Source: Mycobacterium gordonae (lineage in GTDB: Bacteria > Actinomycetota > Actinomycetes > Mycobacteriales > Mycobacteriaceae). From it: 64,000 bases of DNA. The stretch lies in the NCBI RefSeq assembly GCF_017086405.1, contig NZ_CP070973.1, positions 5,922,739-5,986,738 of the forward strand. The letters run 5' to 3'. Under the pieces are notes generated by a model. It saw nothing but the letters and a program-made list of their open reading frames with translations, searched no databases and was not told the DNA's origin. A program made the translations under genes and the position numbers. Below are positions 34,019 through 42,668 of this stretch, in pieces (position 1 is the stretch's first letter; every line of letters starts with the position of its first letter).

Positions 34019-35716
34019 TCAGATGGTGATGCCGGGAGCCCCGGCAACGCCCAGAATCCCTCCGTCGCCGCCGAAGCCGGGCCCGCCCGGGCCGTGGGTG
34101 TTGCCGCCGTTGCCGCCATTGCCGATGAAGGTGGCACTGCCGCCGCCCCCGCCGTTGCCGCCGACGACGCCGTTGAGGCCGCCGTCGCCACCATTGCCGC
34201 CGTTGCCGAAGATCAGGCCGCCGTCGCCGCCGAAGCCGCCCATTCCTCCTGCCTGGCCTTTGCTGGGATCCGGGCTGCCGGCAGCGTTGCCGCCCTGCCC
34301 GCCATTACCGCCGTTGCCGAACAGCTTGGCGTCGGCACCTTGCCCGGCGTTGCCGCCTTGGCCTGCATAACCGTGGGCGACGTGCGGGCTCGGTTGCGCG
34401 ACGTTGCCATGCCCGGCGATGCCGCCGTTGCCACCGTTCCCCCCGCCGCCCCCGTTGCCGAACACGCCCGGCGCGCCACCGCCGCCGCCCCAGCCGCCGG
34501 CGCCGCCGTTGCCCGCGGTGTTCAGGATGAACGCGTCACCCATGTTCCCGCCGGTCCCACCGTTGCCGGCGTTGCCGCCCAGCCCGCCGTCACCCCAAAT
34601 CAGTCCACCGGTGCCGCCCTCGCCGCCCCAACCGCCGCCGCCACCATCGCCACCGCTGTCGCTACCGGACAAGCCGTTGGCGCCCAGACCCCCGTGACCG
34701 CCCGCTCCACCATGACCGAACAAACCGGCGTTGCCTCCGGTGCCGCCGGTCCCGGACGAACCGCCGTTGGCGCCGCCATACGCGGCCTGGTTGATGTACC
34801 CGCCGCCGTCGCCGCTGTTGCCGCCAGCGCCGCCGTTGCCGTACAGCCAGCCAGCCTGACCGCCGTTGCCGCCGTTGCCGCCGAACCCGCCGGTGCCCTC
34901 GGTACCGAATCCCGGGTTGACGCCGATGCTGCTGGTGCCTTGCCCGCCACCGCCGCCGCGACCGCCCACCCCGCCGTCGCCGAACAGCAATCCGCCGCGA
35001 CCACCGAAGCCACCATGGCCGCCGTTGCCGCCGATCTGGCCGACGGCTTGCGCGCCCAACGGGATCGTCGCGCTGCCGCCCAGCCCGCCCGCGGCTCCGC
35101 TTCCGCCGGTGCCCCAGATCCAGCCGCCGCTGCCGCCGTTACCGCCGTTACCGGCGTTGCCGCCGGGCAGTCCCGGGCCACCGGGGGTCGCGCCCGCCCC
35201 ACCGGCGCCGCCATTGCCGCCGTTGCCGAAAAAGGCCGCGGATCCGCCGCTGCCGCCGTTCTGGCCCGCGGCGCCGGGAGCGCCGTTGCCGCCGTTACCG
35301 AACAGCCAGCCTCCGTCGCCGCCGTTGCCTCCCGGCGTGGTGGCGTCGACGCCGTTGCCAATCAGGGGACGGCCGGTGAGCGCGACGAACGGATCGGTGG
35401 TCGCCGCGGCCGCGAGCGCTTGCAGCGGTGCCGCATTGAGGGCTTCCGCTGCGGCGTACTGGTTCGCACCCCCGCTCATCAAGGCGACGAACTGCTGGTG
35501 AAACGCCGCGGCCTGAGTGCTGACCAGTTGATATGCCTGTGCGTGTGCACTGAACAGCGAGGCTATGGCCGCCGATATCTCGTCGGCGCCGGCGGCCAGG
35601 ACGGCGGAAGTCGGGGCGGCGGCCGCCGAGTTCGCCGAGCCGATCGTCGATGCGATCCCGGACAGGTCATGCGCTGCCGCTGCCACGTATTCGGGATTTG
35701 CGAAAACCCACGCCAT
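34019..35716 (-). CDS. PE_PGRS family protein
   Basis: 565 residues from the ATG at 35716. The ribosome site GGAGGT touches an ATG at 35722 with no spacer but lies six bases before the ATG at 35716, which decides the start. PE domain (AWVFANPEYVAAAAHDLSGIA ... DEISAAIASLFSAHAQAYQLV), linker TTDPFVALTGRPLIGNGVD, then ~420 residues of PGRS repeats that include non-Gly inserts such as SIGVNPGFGTEG and QPSPHVAHGYAG. It ends with GILGVAGAPGITI. It is the third PE gene of the cluster. Surface export through ESX-5 is expected from the family. Confidence 0.92.
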   Translation of the reverse strand: MAWVFANPEYVAAAAHDLSGIASTIGSANSAAAAPTSAVLAAGADEISAAIASLFSAHAQAYQLVSTQAAAFHQQFVALMSGGANQYAAAEALNAAPLQALAAAATTDPFVALTGRPLIGNGVDATTPGGNGGDGGWLFGNGGNGAPGAAGQNGGSGGSAAFFGNGGNGGAGGAGATPGGPGLPGGNAGNGGNGGSGGWIWGTGGSGAAGGLGGSATIPLGAQAVGQIGGNGGHGGFGGRGGLLFGDGGVGGRGGGGGQGTSSIGVNPGFGTEGTGGFGGNGGNGGQAGWLYGNGGAGGNSGDGGGYINQAAYGGANGGSSGTGGTGGNAGLFGHGGAGGHGGLGANGLSGSDSGGDGGGGGWGGEGGTGGLIWGDGGLGGNAGNGGTGGNMGDAFILNTAGNGGAGGWGGGGGAPGVFGNGGGGGNGGNGGIAGHGNVAQPSPHVAHGYAGQGGNAGQGADAKLFGNGGNGGQGGNAAGSPDPSKGQAGGMGGFGGDGGLIFGNGGNGGDGGLNGVVGGNGGGGGSATFIGNGGNGGNTHGPGGPGFGGDGGILGVAGAPGITI

Positions 35717-35817
35717 CCCCATACCTCCGTCGCTCTAGGGAGCACATGTTCGCAGACTTTCCGACATCTGTGCAATAAGGCGTTGAAAGTGCATAACGCC
35801 TGATAACAGCGGTGCGA

Positions 35818-36561
35818 TCAGTCGCGCGGCCGCAGCAGGTAGGTATCCATGATCCAGCCGTGCCGCGCGCGGGCCTGTGCCCGTAACGCCGCGATCTCGG
35901 CGCCGACCGCCCCGACGGTGCCCGCCTTCAGCAGTTCGTCCGCGGTGCCGAGATAGGCGCCCCACCAGATCCGGGTGTCGGGCGGACAAACCTGGAACGA
36001 GCAGTCGGCGTCGAGCATCACCACCGCAGCGCCCGACAATCCATGAGCGCGCAATTGACGGCCGGTGGTGATCAGCACCGGCGCGCCGATGTCATTGAGG
36101 GGAATACGGTGCCGGGCGGTCAGTGCCTGAATCGCGGTGATGCCGGGAATGACGTCGAAGGTGAAGTCCACCTCGGCGGCCACCGCCGCAAGGATGCGCA
36201 GCGTGCTGTCGTACAGCGACGGGTCGCCCCAGGCCAGGAAGGCGCCCACGCCGTCGGGCCCGAGTTCGGCGGTGATGGCATCCGCCCAGATCCTGGCGCG
36301 CGCGGCGTGCCAGTCGGACACCGCCTGCCGATAGTCGCCCACCGCGGCGCGCTGCGGATCGGTCAGTTCGACGAACCGGTAGGCCGGCTCCCGGATGAAG
36401 CGCGCACAGATCTGCTGGCGCAACGCGACCAGATCGCTCTTCGCCTCGCCCTTGTCCATGGCGAAGAACACCTGTGTGTTGTTGAGCGCGTCGATCGCCT
36501 GGACGGTCACATAATCGGGGTCACCGGCACCGACGCCGATGACGTGGATGTGACGGGTCAT
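35818..36561 (-). CDS. cobF: Precorrin-6A synthase (deacetylating)
   Basis: 247 residues from the ATG at 36561 (TRHIHVIGVGAGDPDYVT); a TTG at 36570 is an alternative. It is a tetrapyrrole methylase fold: the N-terminal IGVGAGDPDYVTVQAIDAL, AFLAWGDPSLYDSTLRIL (GDP loop), and FDVIPGITAIQALTARHRIPL are the SAM-binding signatures. RFIREPAYRFVELTDPQR is typical of CobF. It methylates precorrin-5 at C1 and removes the C1 acetyl group in aerobic cobalamin synthesis. M. tuberculosis lacks cobF (established), while M. canettii and some non-tuberculous species keep it near this locus. The gene is intact and next to the PE cluster. Confidence 0.93.
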   Translation of the reverse strand: MTRHIHVIGVGAGDPDYVTVQAIDALNNTQVFFAMDKGEAKSDLVALRQQICARFIREPAYRFVELTDPQRAAVGDYRQAVSDWHAARARIWADAITAELGPDGVGAFLAWGDPSLYDSTLRILAAVAAEVDFTFDVIPGITAIQALTARHRIPLNDIGAPVLITTGRQLRAHGLSGAAVVMLDADCSFQVCPPDTRIWWGAYLGTADELLKAGTVGAVGAEIAALRAQARARHGWIMDTYLLRPRD

Positions 36562-36687
36562 GTCGCCCAAGCTAATTGAGGATGCGGGATTTCTACCCGG
36601 AACCGGCGGTATCCGGTACCAATGGTATTGACTATGCGGTGTGATCTGCCTAACGTCGGAGGTACGCGATCGAAGGGACGGTCAACG

Positions 36688-37593
36688 ATGACCACTGCGG
36701 TGCGCCCGGGTGGGCCCAGTCGTGAAGAGTTCTCCGAGCGTCTGCTCAAGGGCTCGGTCAAGAAGTCCTATGAACCTGTCGTCGATATCGACTGGGACGC
36801 CCCGCTGGACCCGGACAAGTTCTTCCTGCCACCCCGACTGGTGTCGCTGTACGGCACACCGATGTGGGACGAGATGAGCCGCGAGCAGCAGATCGAGCTT
36901 TCCCGCCAGGAACTGGTCAACACGCTCTCGGCCGGCATCTGGTTCGAGAACATGCTCAACCAGTCCTTGCTGCGTACCATCCTGCACGAGGATCCCACCA
37001 GCCGATCGACGCATTACAAGCTGACGGAGCTGGGCGACGAAACCCGGCACATGGTCATGTTCGGTAAGGCGATCGAACGGATCGGCGCAAAACCCGTGCA
37101 GCCGAGGCGTTTTCACCGCTACATCATCAATGCGCTGCCGCTTGCGTTCCAGCGCGGTTCGATGCTGTGGGTAGCCGCGCTGATCGGCGAGGAGATCTTC
37201 GACTCGTTGCAGCGGCAGATGATGGACGACCCGGAGCTGCAGCCGATCATTCAGCGGCTGATGAGAATTCACGTCACCGAAGAAGCTCGCCACATTCAGT
37301 TCGCGCGAGACGGTGCGCGCAAGCGGGCGGCCGAAATGCCCAGATTCAATCGTTGGTTCATGGCCAACATCAACGGCCTCGGCGGATACTTCTTCAACTA
37401 CCTGTTCAGCAACCCGGTCCCCTACGCCCGTGCCGGTCTGGACCCGATGCGGGCCCGGCACGCCGCACGCACCAGCGAGCACCGCCGCGAGGTTCAGGTC
37501 GCCGGATTCGCTCCGCTGGCAGCGTTTTTGACCGAAGTGGGGCTGATGGGCCGGATCGCACGCCGGGGCTGGAAGCGCAGCAGGTTCCTGTGA
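36688..37593 (+). CDS. AurF-like diiron oxygenase
   Basis: 301 residues from the ATG at 36688, behind GAAGGGA. Mainly helical with diiron ligand motifs: SRQELVNTLSAGIWFEN (Glu), ELGDETRHMVMFGKAIE (E-x2-H), GEEIFDSLQRQ, and TEEARHIQFARD (E-E-x2-H). This is the pattern of the AurF/CmlI-type arylamine oxygenase family (PF11583). The natural substrate is unknown. Its stop overlaps the GTG of the next gene, a flavin monooxygenase-like protein (GTGA), so the two are coupled and may act on the same compound. The upstream gap is ~110 bases and shared divergently with cobF. Confidence 0.85.
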   Translation: MTTAVRPGGPSREEFSERLLKGSVKKSYEPVVDIDWDAPLDPDKFFLPPRLVSLYGTPMWDEMSREQQIELSRQELVNTLSAGIWFENMLNQSLLRTILHEDPTSRSTHYKLTELGDETRHMVMFGKAIERIGAKPVQPRRFHRYIINALPLAFQRGSMLWVAALIGEEIFDSLQRQMMDDPELQPIIQRLMRIHVTEEARHIQFARDGARKRAAEMPRFNRWFMANINGLGGYFFNYLFSNPVPYARAGLDPMRARHAARTSEHRREVQVAGFAPLAAFLTEVGLMGRIARRGWKRSRFL

Positions 37594-38753
37594 CGACACC
37601 GCACGCGGTGCTGATCGTCGGTACGGGAGCCCGTGGCCGCAGCGTGCAGGCCGCTCTGGGGGCAGCCGGTGTCGGACACATCGAGATGCTCGACGGGGTA
37701 GAGCGGGCGGCGTTCGACGACGACACCGACAGTTGGGCGTTACACACCGACGACGACGTCGTCCGGACCCGCGTCGTCGTGGCCGCCCGCCCGGCACCGG
37801 CCACCCCCTGGGTTCCGAGGATAAACGGCCAAAACGATTTCCGTGGCGACTCGCTCCACGCAGCGAAGTGGGACAACAATTTCCACGCAACCGGTAAGCG
37901 GATCGCGGTGGTCGGCACCGACTCGTTCGCCGGGCACCGCCTGCGCCGGCTCGTCGAATCAGCAAGCGCGGTAACCGTTTTTCCGCATGCCCCACGGCGA
38001 GTGGTCACCGACATCGAACTGTGGCCCACCCGAGTCAAGCGTCGGTTGCTCCGCCGGACCTGCAGCGGACCGCACGTGGCACCGCCGATCGAATCGATTA
38101 CCGCTACCGGCATCCATACCGTCGACGGCGGCGAGCACTCCGTCGACGCGATCATCTACGGCACCGGTTTCACGATCGAGGACGATCCGCCGTTGGCCGG
38201 TTCCGGCGGATTGACCCTGCGTCAAACCTGGGTCGACGGCATGGAGCCGTTCTTCGGCGTGGCAGTGCGTGGGTTCCCGAATTACTTCCTCGTCGCAGGG
38301 CCCGACGTGAATGCCCAGGCCCGTTACATCGCGGACTGCGTGGCGCTGCTGCACCGCAGCGGCAGCCGCCGCATCGAGGTGCGCCACAGCAGCCAGCAGG
38401 TGTACAACGAACGCGCCCAACTCGCACCCGCCCCGCCACCACCGGCGGCATCGGCGTTCGACCTGTCGGCGTATGCGCCGGACTACGAAGACACCTATGA
38501 CGGCGAGGCGACGCTAGAGGTCGGCGGCACCCGCCATCCGGTCCGCGTGCGACTGGTCGGGCATTTGGATCCGCTCGACGGCAATTACCACTGGCAGGGG
38601 ACCGTGTTCGACGTGGCGGAACTGTCTCGAGAACGGGTCGGAACGTTGTCGGTGGGCCGGCACAGCGCAACCGCCCGGATCGTCGAGCAGACGCCCTGGG
38701 GAACGCACTCGGTGGCAGGGGTCGGCGCGCCGCCGTACGCCCGCAACGGCTGA
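37590..38753 (+). CDS. Flavin-containing monooxygenase-like protein with DUF4873 domain
   Basis: 387 residues from the GTG at 37590, which overlaps the diiron gene stop. The N-terminus has a degenerate dinucleotide site (VLIVGTGARGRSVQAAL). The middle has NNFHATGKRIAVVGTDSFAGHRLRRLV, an NADPH-type Rossmann loop that departs from G-x-G-x2-G, and DAIIYGTGF, the usual second-domain signature. The last ~110 residues (YEDTYDGEATLEVGG ... ATARIVEQTPWGTHSVAGVG) match DUF4873, often fused to such enzymes. The weak first FAD loop leaves activity uncertain. It corresponds to H37Rv Rv0943c. Confidence 0.8.
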   Translation: MTTPHAVLIVGTGARGRSVQAALGAAGVGHIEMLDGVERAAFDDDTDSWALHTDDDVVRTRVVVAARPAPATPWVPRINGQNDFRGDSLHAAKWDNNFHATGKRIAVVGTDSFAGHRLRRLVESASAVTVFPHAPRRVVTDIELWPTRVKRRLLRRTCSGPHVAPPIESITATGIHTVDGGEHSVDAIIYGTGFTIEDDPPLAGSGGLTLRQTWVDGMEPFFGVAVRGFPNYFLVAGPDVNAQARYIADCVALLHRSGSRRIEVRHSSQQVYNERAQLAPAPPPPAASAFDLSAYAPDYEDTYDGEATLEVGGTRHPVRVRLVGHLDPLDGNYHWQGTVFDVAELSRERVGTLSVGRHSATARIVEQTPWGTHSVAGVGAPPYARNG

Positions 38754-39086
38754 CGGCCGAAATTCGTGCAGCTGCACCCATCAGACAGCAGTTAGGCTAG
38801 GTGTCGCTCCAATTTGGAGGTTGACCACCGGCAGCTAATGGGTAGTCCCCCGATTGTGGTGCATGCTGCGGCCGGCGACCCGACAGCGGGGACGGCAGTG
38901 CTCGGCGTCGTGATCGCCGGCGCTGCTCAGCCCCGCGGACCGATACCGGGCCGCACCGGTGGGTCCACACTTTCGCAAAACGGCCCGGTTGGCCGAAGAT
39001 AGACGTTCTTGGCGGCATTCGGCGGCGGGGCATGAGTTCGAGGAGCGGGACATGGAACCGGACGACACGATCGGACTGGCATCCCG
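38754..39086. other. Intergenic stretch, no confident gene
   Basis: A minus-strand frame at 38797-39129 could be the counterpart of the small hypothetical Rv0942 by position. It is Arg-rich, overlaps the next gene and has no recognisable motif, so it is not called. The promoter of the STAS/ATPase gene must lie here; GTTAGGCTAGGT at about 38791-38802 could supply a -10 element. Confidence 0.3.
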
Positions 39087-39851
39087 ATGAGCGCGGTCGC
39101 CAAATCCTCCAGCTCGCTGGCCCTGGCATCGCGGACCGAGCAGTCGGTGGCGGTGCTGACCGCCGAAGGCCTGTTGGACGCCAAGAACTCCGCGGAGCTG
39201 CGGGACACCATCACCAAAGCCACGCTCGATGTGCCCAGCGCTGTCATCGTCGACGTCAGCGCGCTTCAAGTGCCCGACGATGCCTCGTGGTCGGCCTTCG
39301 TCAGCGCGCGCTGGCAGCTGGACACCCGGCCCGATGTGCCGATCGTCCTGGTTTCGTCGAACCGCGCGACCCGCGAAGCGATCACCCGCAGCGGGGTCGC
39401 CCAGTTCATGCCCGTCTATCCGACCGAGAAAGGGGCGCTGAAGGGCGTCGCCAAGCTCGGCCGCCGCAAGCTGCAGCACGCGCAGGCGAAGCTGCCCGCC
39501 AACCTCACCAGCCTGCGCGAGTCGCGGCAGCTGGTCCGCGAATGGCTGACCACCTGGTCAAAACCCGGGTTGATCCCGGTCGCACTCGTAGTGGTGAACG
39601 TTTTCATCGAGAACGTGCTGGAACACACCGGTAGCGACCCGGTGATGCGCATCGAGTGCGAGGGGCAGACGGCGACCATCGCGGTGTCCGATTCCAGCAG
39701 CGCACCAGCGTTGCGACTGACCTCTCCCTCCAAGGGCATCGACGTCTCCGGGCTGGCCATCGTCGAAGCACTGTCGCGGGCCTGGGGCAGCACGCCGACC
39801 TCGTCGGGCAAGACGGTGTGGGCGGTCATCGGGCCGGAGAACCAGCTCTAA
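39087..39851 (+). CDS. STAS domain fused to HATPase_c (RsbW-like) regulator
   Basis: 254 residues. Residues about 15-115 form a STAS domain (VAVLTAEGLLDAKNSAELRD, VIVDVSALQVPDDASWSAF) as in anti-anti-sigma factors. Residues about 140-254 form a GHKL ATPase-like domain with an N-box-like VVVNVFIENVLEHTG, a G1-like VSD and a terminal GKTVWAVI strand, as in RsbW-type anti-sigma kinases. Combining antagonist and kinase domains in one chain suggests a self-contained switch for sigma-factor control (inference). The usual G1 D-x-G-x-G loop reads DSSSAP, so ATP binding is uncertain. It corresponds to H37Rv Rv0941c. The next gene starts 54 bases downstream. Confidence 0.75.
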   Translation: MSAVAKSSSSLALASRTEQSVAVLTAEGLLDAKNSAELRDTITKATLDVPSAVIVDVSALQVPDDASWSAFVSARWQLDTRPDVPIVLVSSNRATREAITRSGVAQFMPVYPTEKGALKGVAKLGRRKLQHAQAKLPANLTSLRESRQLVREWLTTWSKPGLIPVALVVVNVFIENVLEHTGSDPVMRIECEGQTATIAVSDSSSAPALRLTSPSKGIDVSGLAIVEALSRAWGSTPTSSGKTVWAVIGPENQL

Positions 39852-39905
39852 CGACCCAGGTTCTACTGTCGGGGGACGCACCCCTTCGACGAAAGCAGAC
39901 ATCAC

Positions 39906-40775
39906 GTGCGGTTCAGCTACGCCGAGTCGATGACCGACCCCGCTTTCTACATCCCGCTGGCCAAAGCCGCCGAGGCGGCCGGGTACCACAGCATGACCAT
40001 CGCCGACAGCCTCGCCTACCCCTTCGAATCGGACTCGAAGTATCCGTACACGCCCGACGGGAACCGCGAATTCCTCGACGGCAAGGATATGATCGAAACA
40101 TTCGTCCTGACAGCGGCTTTGGGCGCGGTGACGACGACACTGCGGTTCAATTTCTTCGTCCTCAAGCTGCCGGTCCGGCACCCGGCCCTGACGGCCAAGC
40201 AGGCGGGCTCGCTGGCCGCGCTGATCGGCAACCGGCTGGGCCTGGGCGTGGGCACCAGCCCGTGGCCGGAGGATTACGAGCTGATGGGGTTGCCATTCAC
40301 CAAGCGGGGCAAGCGAATCGATGAATGCATCGAAATCGTGCAGGGCCTCACTACCGGCGACTATTTCGAATTTCACGGCGAGTTCTACGACATCCCCAAG
40401 ACCAAGATGAGTCCGGCTCCCTCACAACCGATCCCGATCCTGGTGGGCGGTCACGCCGACGCCGCGTTGCGCCGCGCCGCGCGTCTGGACGGCTGGATGC
40501 ACGGCGGGGGCAGCGACCCGGCGGAACTCGACCGACTTATCGCTCGGGTGCGGCAGTTCCGTGAGGAAGAGGGCAAGAGCGGCCCGTTCGAGATTCACGT
40601 CATCTCCGCGGACGCCTACACCGTCGACGGCATCAAGCGTCTCGAGGACAAGGGCGTCACCGATGTCATCGTCGGCTTCCGCTGGCCCTACATCAAGGGA
40701 CCGGATCTGGAGCCGCTCGAGGTCAAGGTCGGGCACCTGGAAAGGTACGCCGACAAGGTGATGTCGAAAGTCTAG
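39906..40775 (+). CDS. LLM-class F420-dependent oxidoreductase
   Basis: 289 residues, GTG start. Luciferase-like TIM barrel: RFSYAESMTDPAFYIPLAKAAEAAGY, FETFVLTAALGAVTTTLRFNFFVL, GNRLGLGVGTSPWPEDY, IPILVGGHADAALRRAARL and DGWMHGGGSDP. Coenzyme F420 or FMN is the expected cofactor, and the substrate is not readable. It corresponds to H37Rv Rv0940c. It is convergent with the enoyl-CoA hydratase-like gene, with only three bases between the stops and no terminator. A half site GTTCTA at 39860 does not complete a KstR motif. Confidence 0.85.
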   Translation: MRFSYAESMTDPAFYIPLAKAAEAAGYHSMTIADSLAYPFESDSKYPYTPDGNREFLDGKDMIETFVLTAALGAVTTTLRFNFFVLKLPVRHPALTAKQAGSLAALIGNRLGLGVGTSPWPEDYELMGLPFTKRGKRIDECIEIVQGLTTGDYFEFHGEFYDIPKTKMSPAPSQPIPILVGGHADAALRRAARLDGWMHGGGSDPAELDRLIARVRQFREEEGKSGPFEIHVISADAYTVDGIKRLEDKGVTDVIVGFRWPYIKGPDLEPLEVKVGHLERYADKVMSKV

Positions 40776-40778
40776 TTA

Positions 40779-41594
40779 TCACAGCGGATCCCACTTCGGC
40801 GCCCGCTTCTCTCGATGCGCCATGGCGGCCTCGGTGGGATTGCTGGTGAAGCCGGTCAGGATCTGAGTGCGGTTCTCGATCTCGATGGCATGGCGCAAAC
40901 TCGGGGCGTCCAGCGCCGCGTTGAGGCCGATCTTGGTCTGCCACACCCCGAACGCGTTGTTCGCGGCGATCTCGCGGGCCTTGGCCAGCGTCGCTTCCAT
41001 CAGATCGGCGGGTGAGACCACTTCGTGCACCAACCTGATGCGGTAAGCCTCGGCGGCGTCGATGATGCGGCCGGTCAGCATCAGCTCGCGCGCGACGCCG
41101 GCGCCGACGATCTTGGGCAGCAGGTAGCTGGTGCCCATGTCCATCGACGAGAAACCCGCTTTAATGAACACCGAGCCGAACCGCGCGTTCTCTGATGCAA
41201 TCCGAATGTCCGAGTGCAGCGCGAACGCGAGCCCACCGCCGACGGCGACACCGTTGACCGCGGCGATCACCGGAATAGGCAGCTCGTACATCTGGACGAG
41301 CAGATCGGCCAGCCGCACCTGCGCGTCGTAGGTGACCTTGAACGGCGGGGTGGCGGGTTTCACGTCGGTCCAGGCCTCCCCGGTACCACTCAGGTCGGCA
41401 CCGGCGCAGAACCCGCGGCCGGCTCCGGTCAGGATCGCGGCACGAAAGTCGCCGTGGCTCAGCGTGTTCAGTGCCTCGTCGACCCCGTTGAGCAACGATC
41501 CGTCGATGGCGTTCAACAGCTTGGGCCGGTTGAGCGTGATGCAGGCGATCTCGTCCTCGAGGGTCTCCAGGGTGACTGCGGGTTCGGGTGCCAT
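40779..41594 (-). CDS. Enoyl-CoA hydratase/isomerase family protein
   Basis: 271 residues. Crotonase fold: ITLNRPKLLNAIDGSLLNGV, oxyanion-hole segment GRGFCAGADLSG, PIPVIAAVNGVAVGGGLAFALHSDIRIAS with the second oxyanion GGG, and FIKAGFSSMDMGTSYLLPKIVG. The first catalytic Glu is replaced: the position of E-x-C in true hydratases reads KAGFSSMDMG, with Asp in the region of the second Glu. The chemistry may therefore be isomerase-like or different. The start overlaps nothing; the methyltransferase gene begins 57 bases away on the other strand, so the two share a divergent promoter gap. I recall no counterpart at this place in H37Rv. Confidence 0.85.
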   Translation of the reverse strand: MAPEPAVTLETLEDEIACITLNRPKLLNAIDGSLLNGVDEALNTLSHGDFRAAILTGAGRGFCAGADLSGTGEAWTDVKPATPPFKVTYDAQVRLADLLVQMYELPIPVIAAVNGVAVGGGLAFALHSDIRIASENARFGSVFIKAGFSSMDMGTSYLLPKIVGAGVARELMLTGRIIDAAEAYRIRLVHEVVSPADLMEATLAKAREIAANNAFGVWQTKIGLNAALDAPSLRHAIEIENRTQILTGFTSNPTEAAMAHREKRAPKWDPL

Positions 41595-41650
41595 ATCCGA
41601 ACGTTAAGCGACTTCAGCGGACTGGCGGGTACCGGGCTTACGGTAGGTCC

Positions 41651-42568
41651 ATGGCACGCGCCGATGACGACAGTTGGGACCTGGCCAACAGCGTGGGGGC
41701 CACCGCCACCATGGTCGCGGCCGCGCGGGCGGCCGCCAGCAGACGCCACAACATCATCGTCAACGACCCGTTCGCCGAGCCACTGGTGCGGGCGGTGGGA
41801 GTGGAGCTTTTCGTGCGGCTTGCGGCGGGTGAGCTCGACGAGGTTGACGCTGCCGGGAAACTGGGCTTCCCACGGATGATCGACACGTTCGCCGCCCGCG
41901 CGAAGTTCTTCGACGACTATTTCGCCGAGGCCGGCAGCATGGGCGTGCAACAGTTCGTGATCCTGGCCTCCGGGCTGGATTGCCGCCCCTACCGACTGCC
42001 ATGGCCCGGCCGCACCAGAGTGTTCGAGATCGACCAGCCCGAAGTCATCGACTTCAAGACGTCGACGCTGGGGGCGCTCGGTGTCACCGCCGACGTCGAC
42101 CACCGCACCGTCGGCATCGATCTCCGCGACGACTGGCCCGCGGCTCTGCTGGCCGCGGGGTTCGACGTGGACCAGCCGACGGCCTGGCTCGCCGAGGGCT
42201 TGCTGATCGGCTTCCTGCCGCAGGAAGCCGAAGTCCGGTTGCTTGACAACGTCATCTCGCTCAGTGATTCCGGCAGTTGGCTGGCCGCCGACTACGGACA
42301 GGTCGCCGGGCGGTCGGTAGCCGATCAGCAACAGGCGGTGCGTATGACCGACTCGTGGCGCGAGCTCGGACTGGATCTGGATATCGCAGCCCTGACCTAC
42401 CCCGGCGAGCACACCGACGTGGCAGCGCATCTGTGGGCGAACCGGTGGAACACGATCACGTCGAACCTGGCCGAGCTGTTCAGTGCGGCGGGGCTGGCGC
42501 CGCTGGGCGAGGCCGGTCTGGCGGGGCCGGCGAAGTCGATCGGGTTTGTGCGGGCGTCGTGGGGGTAG
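41651..42568 (+). CDS. SAM-dependent methyltransferase, leucine carboxyl methyltransferase-like (TIGR00027 family)
   Basis: 305 residues from the ATG at 41651. The mycobacterial family has a fixed pattern that is all present: DDDSWDLANSVGATATMVAAARA, the NDPFAEPLVRAVG block, RAKFFDDYFAEA, the SAM loop VILASGLDCRPYRLPWPG, VFEIDQPEVIDFKTSTL, and WLAEGLLIGFLPQEAEVRLLD. M. tuberculosis has over ten such paralogues; their substrates are largely unknown and some are lipid O-methyltransferases by inference. The 100 bases to the next (convergent) gene contain nothing recognisable. Confidence 0.9.
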   Translation: MARADDDSWDLANSVGATATMVAAARAAASRRHNIIVNDPFAEPLVRAVGVELFVRLAAGELDEVDAAGKLGFPRMIDTFAARAKFFDDYFAEAGSMGVQQFVILASGLDCRPYRLPWPGRTRVFEIDQPEVIDFKTSTLGALGVTADVDHRTVGIDLRDDWPAALLAAGFDVDQPTAWLAEGLLIGFLPQEAEVRLLDNVISLSDSGSWLAADYGQVAGRSVADQQQAVRMTDSWRELGLDLDIAALTYPGEHTDVAAHLWANRWNTITSNLAELFSAAGLAPLGEAGLAGPAKSIGFVRASWG

Positions 42569-42668
42569 CGGGGCGGATCGGCTATGACGCGGACGGTCGC
42601 GGGACGGGCGGTCGTTGAGCCAGCGCGATGGTCTTGATCGAGTAGCCGTCGGTAGACATCCCCGTCGC

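Noticed and set aside
38797..39129. Minus-strand 110-codon frame, possible Rv0942 counterpart
   Set aside because: Arg-rich, overlaps the STAS gene start and shows no motif; only the position suggests it.
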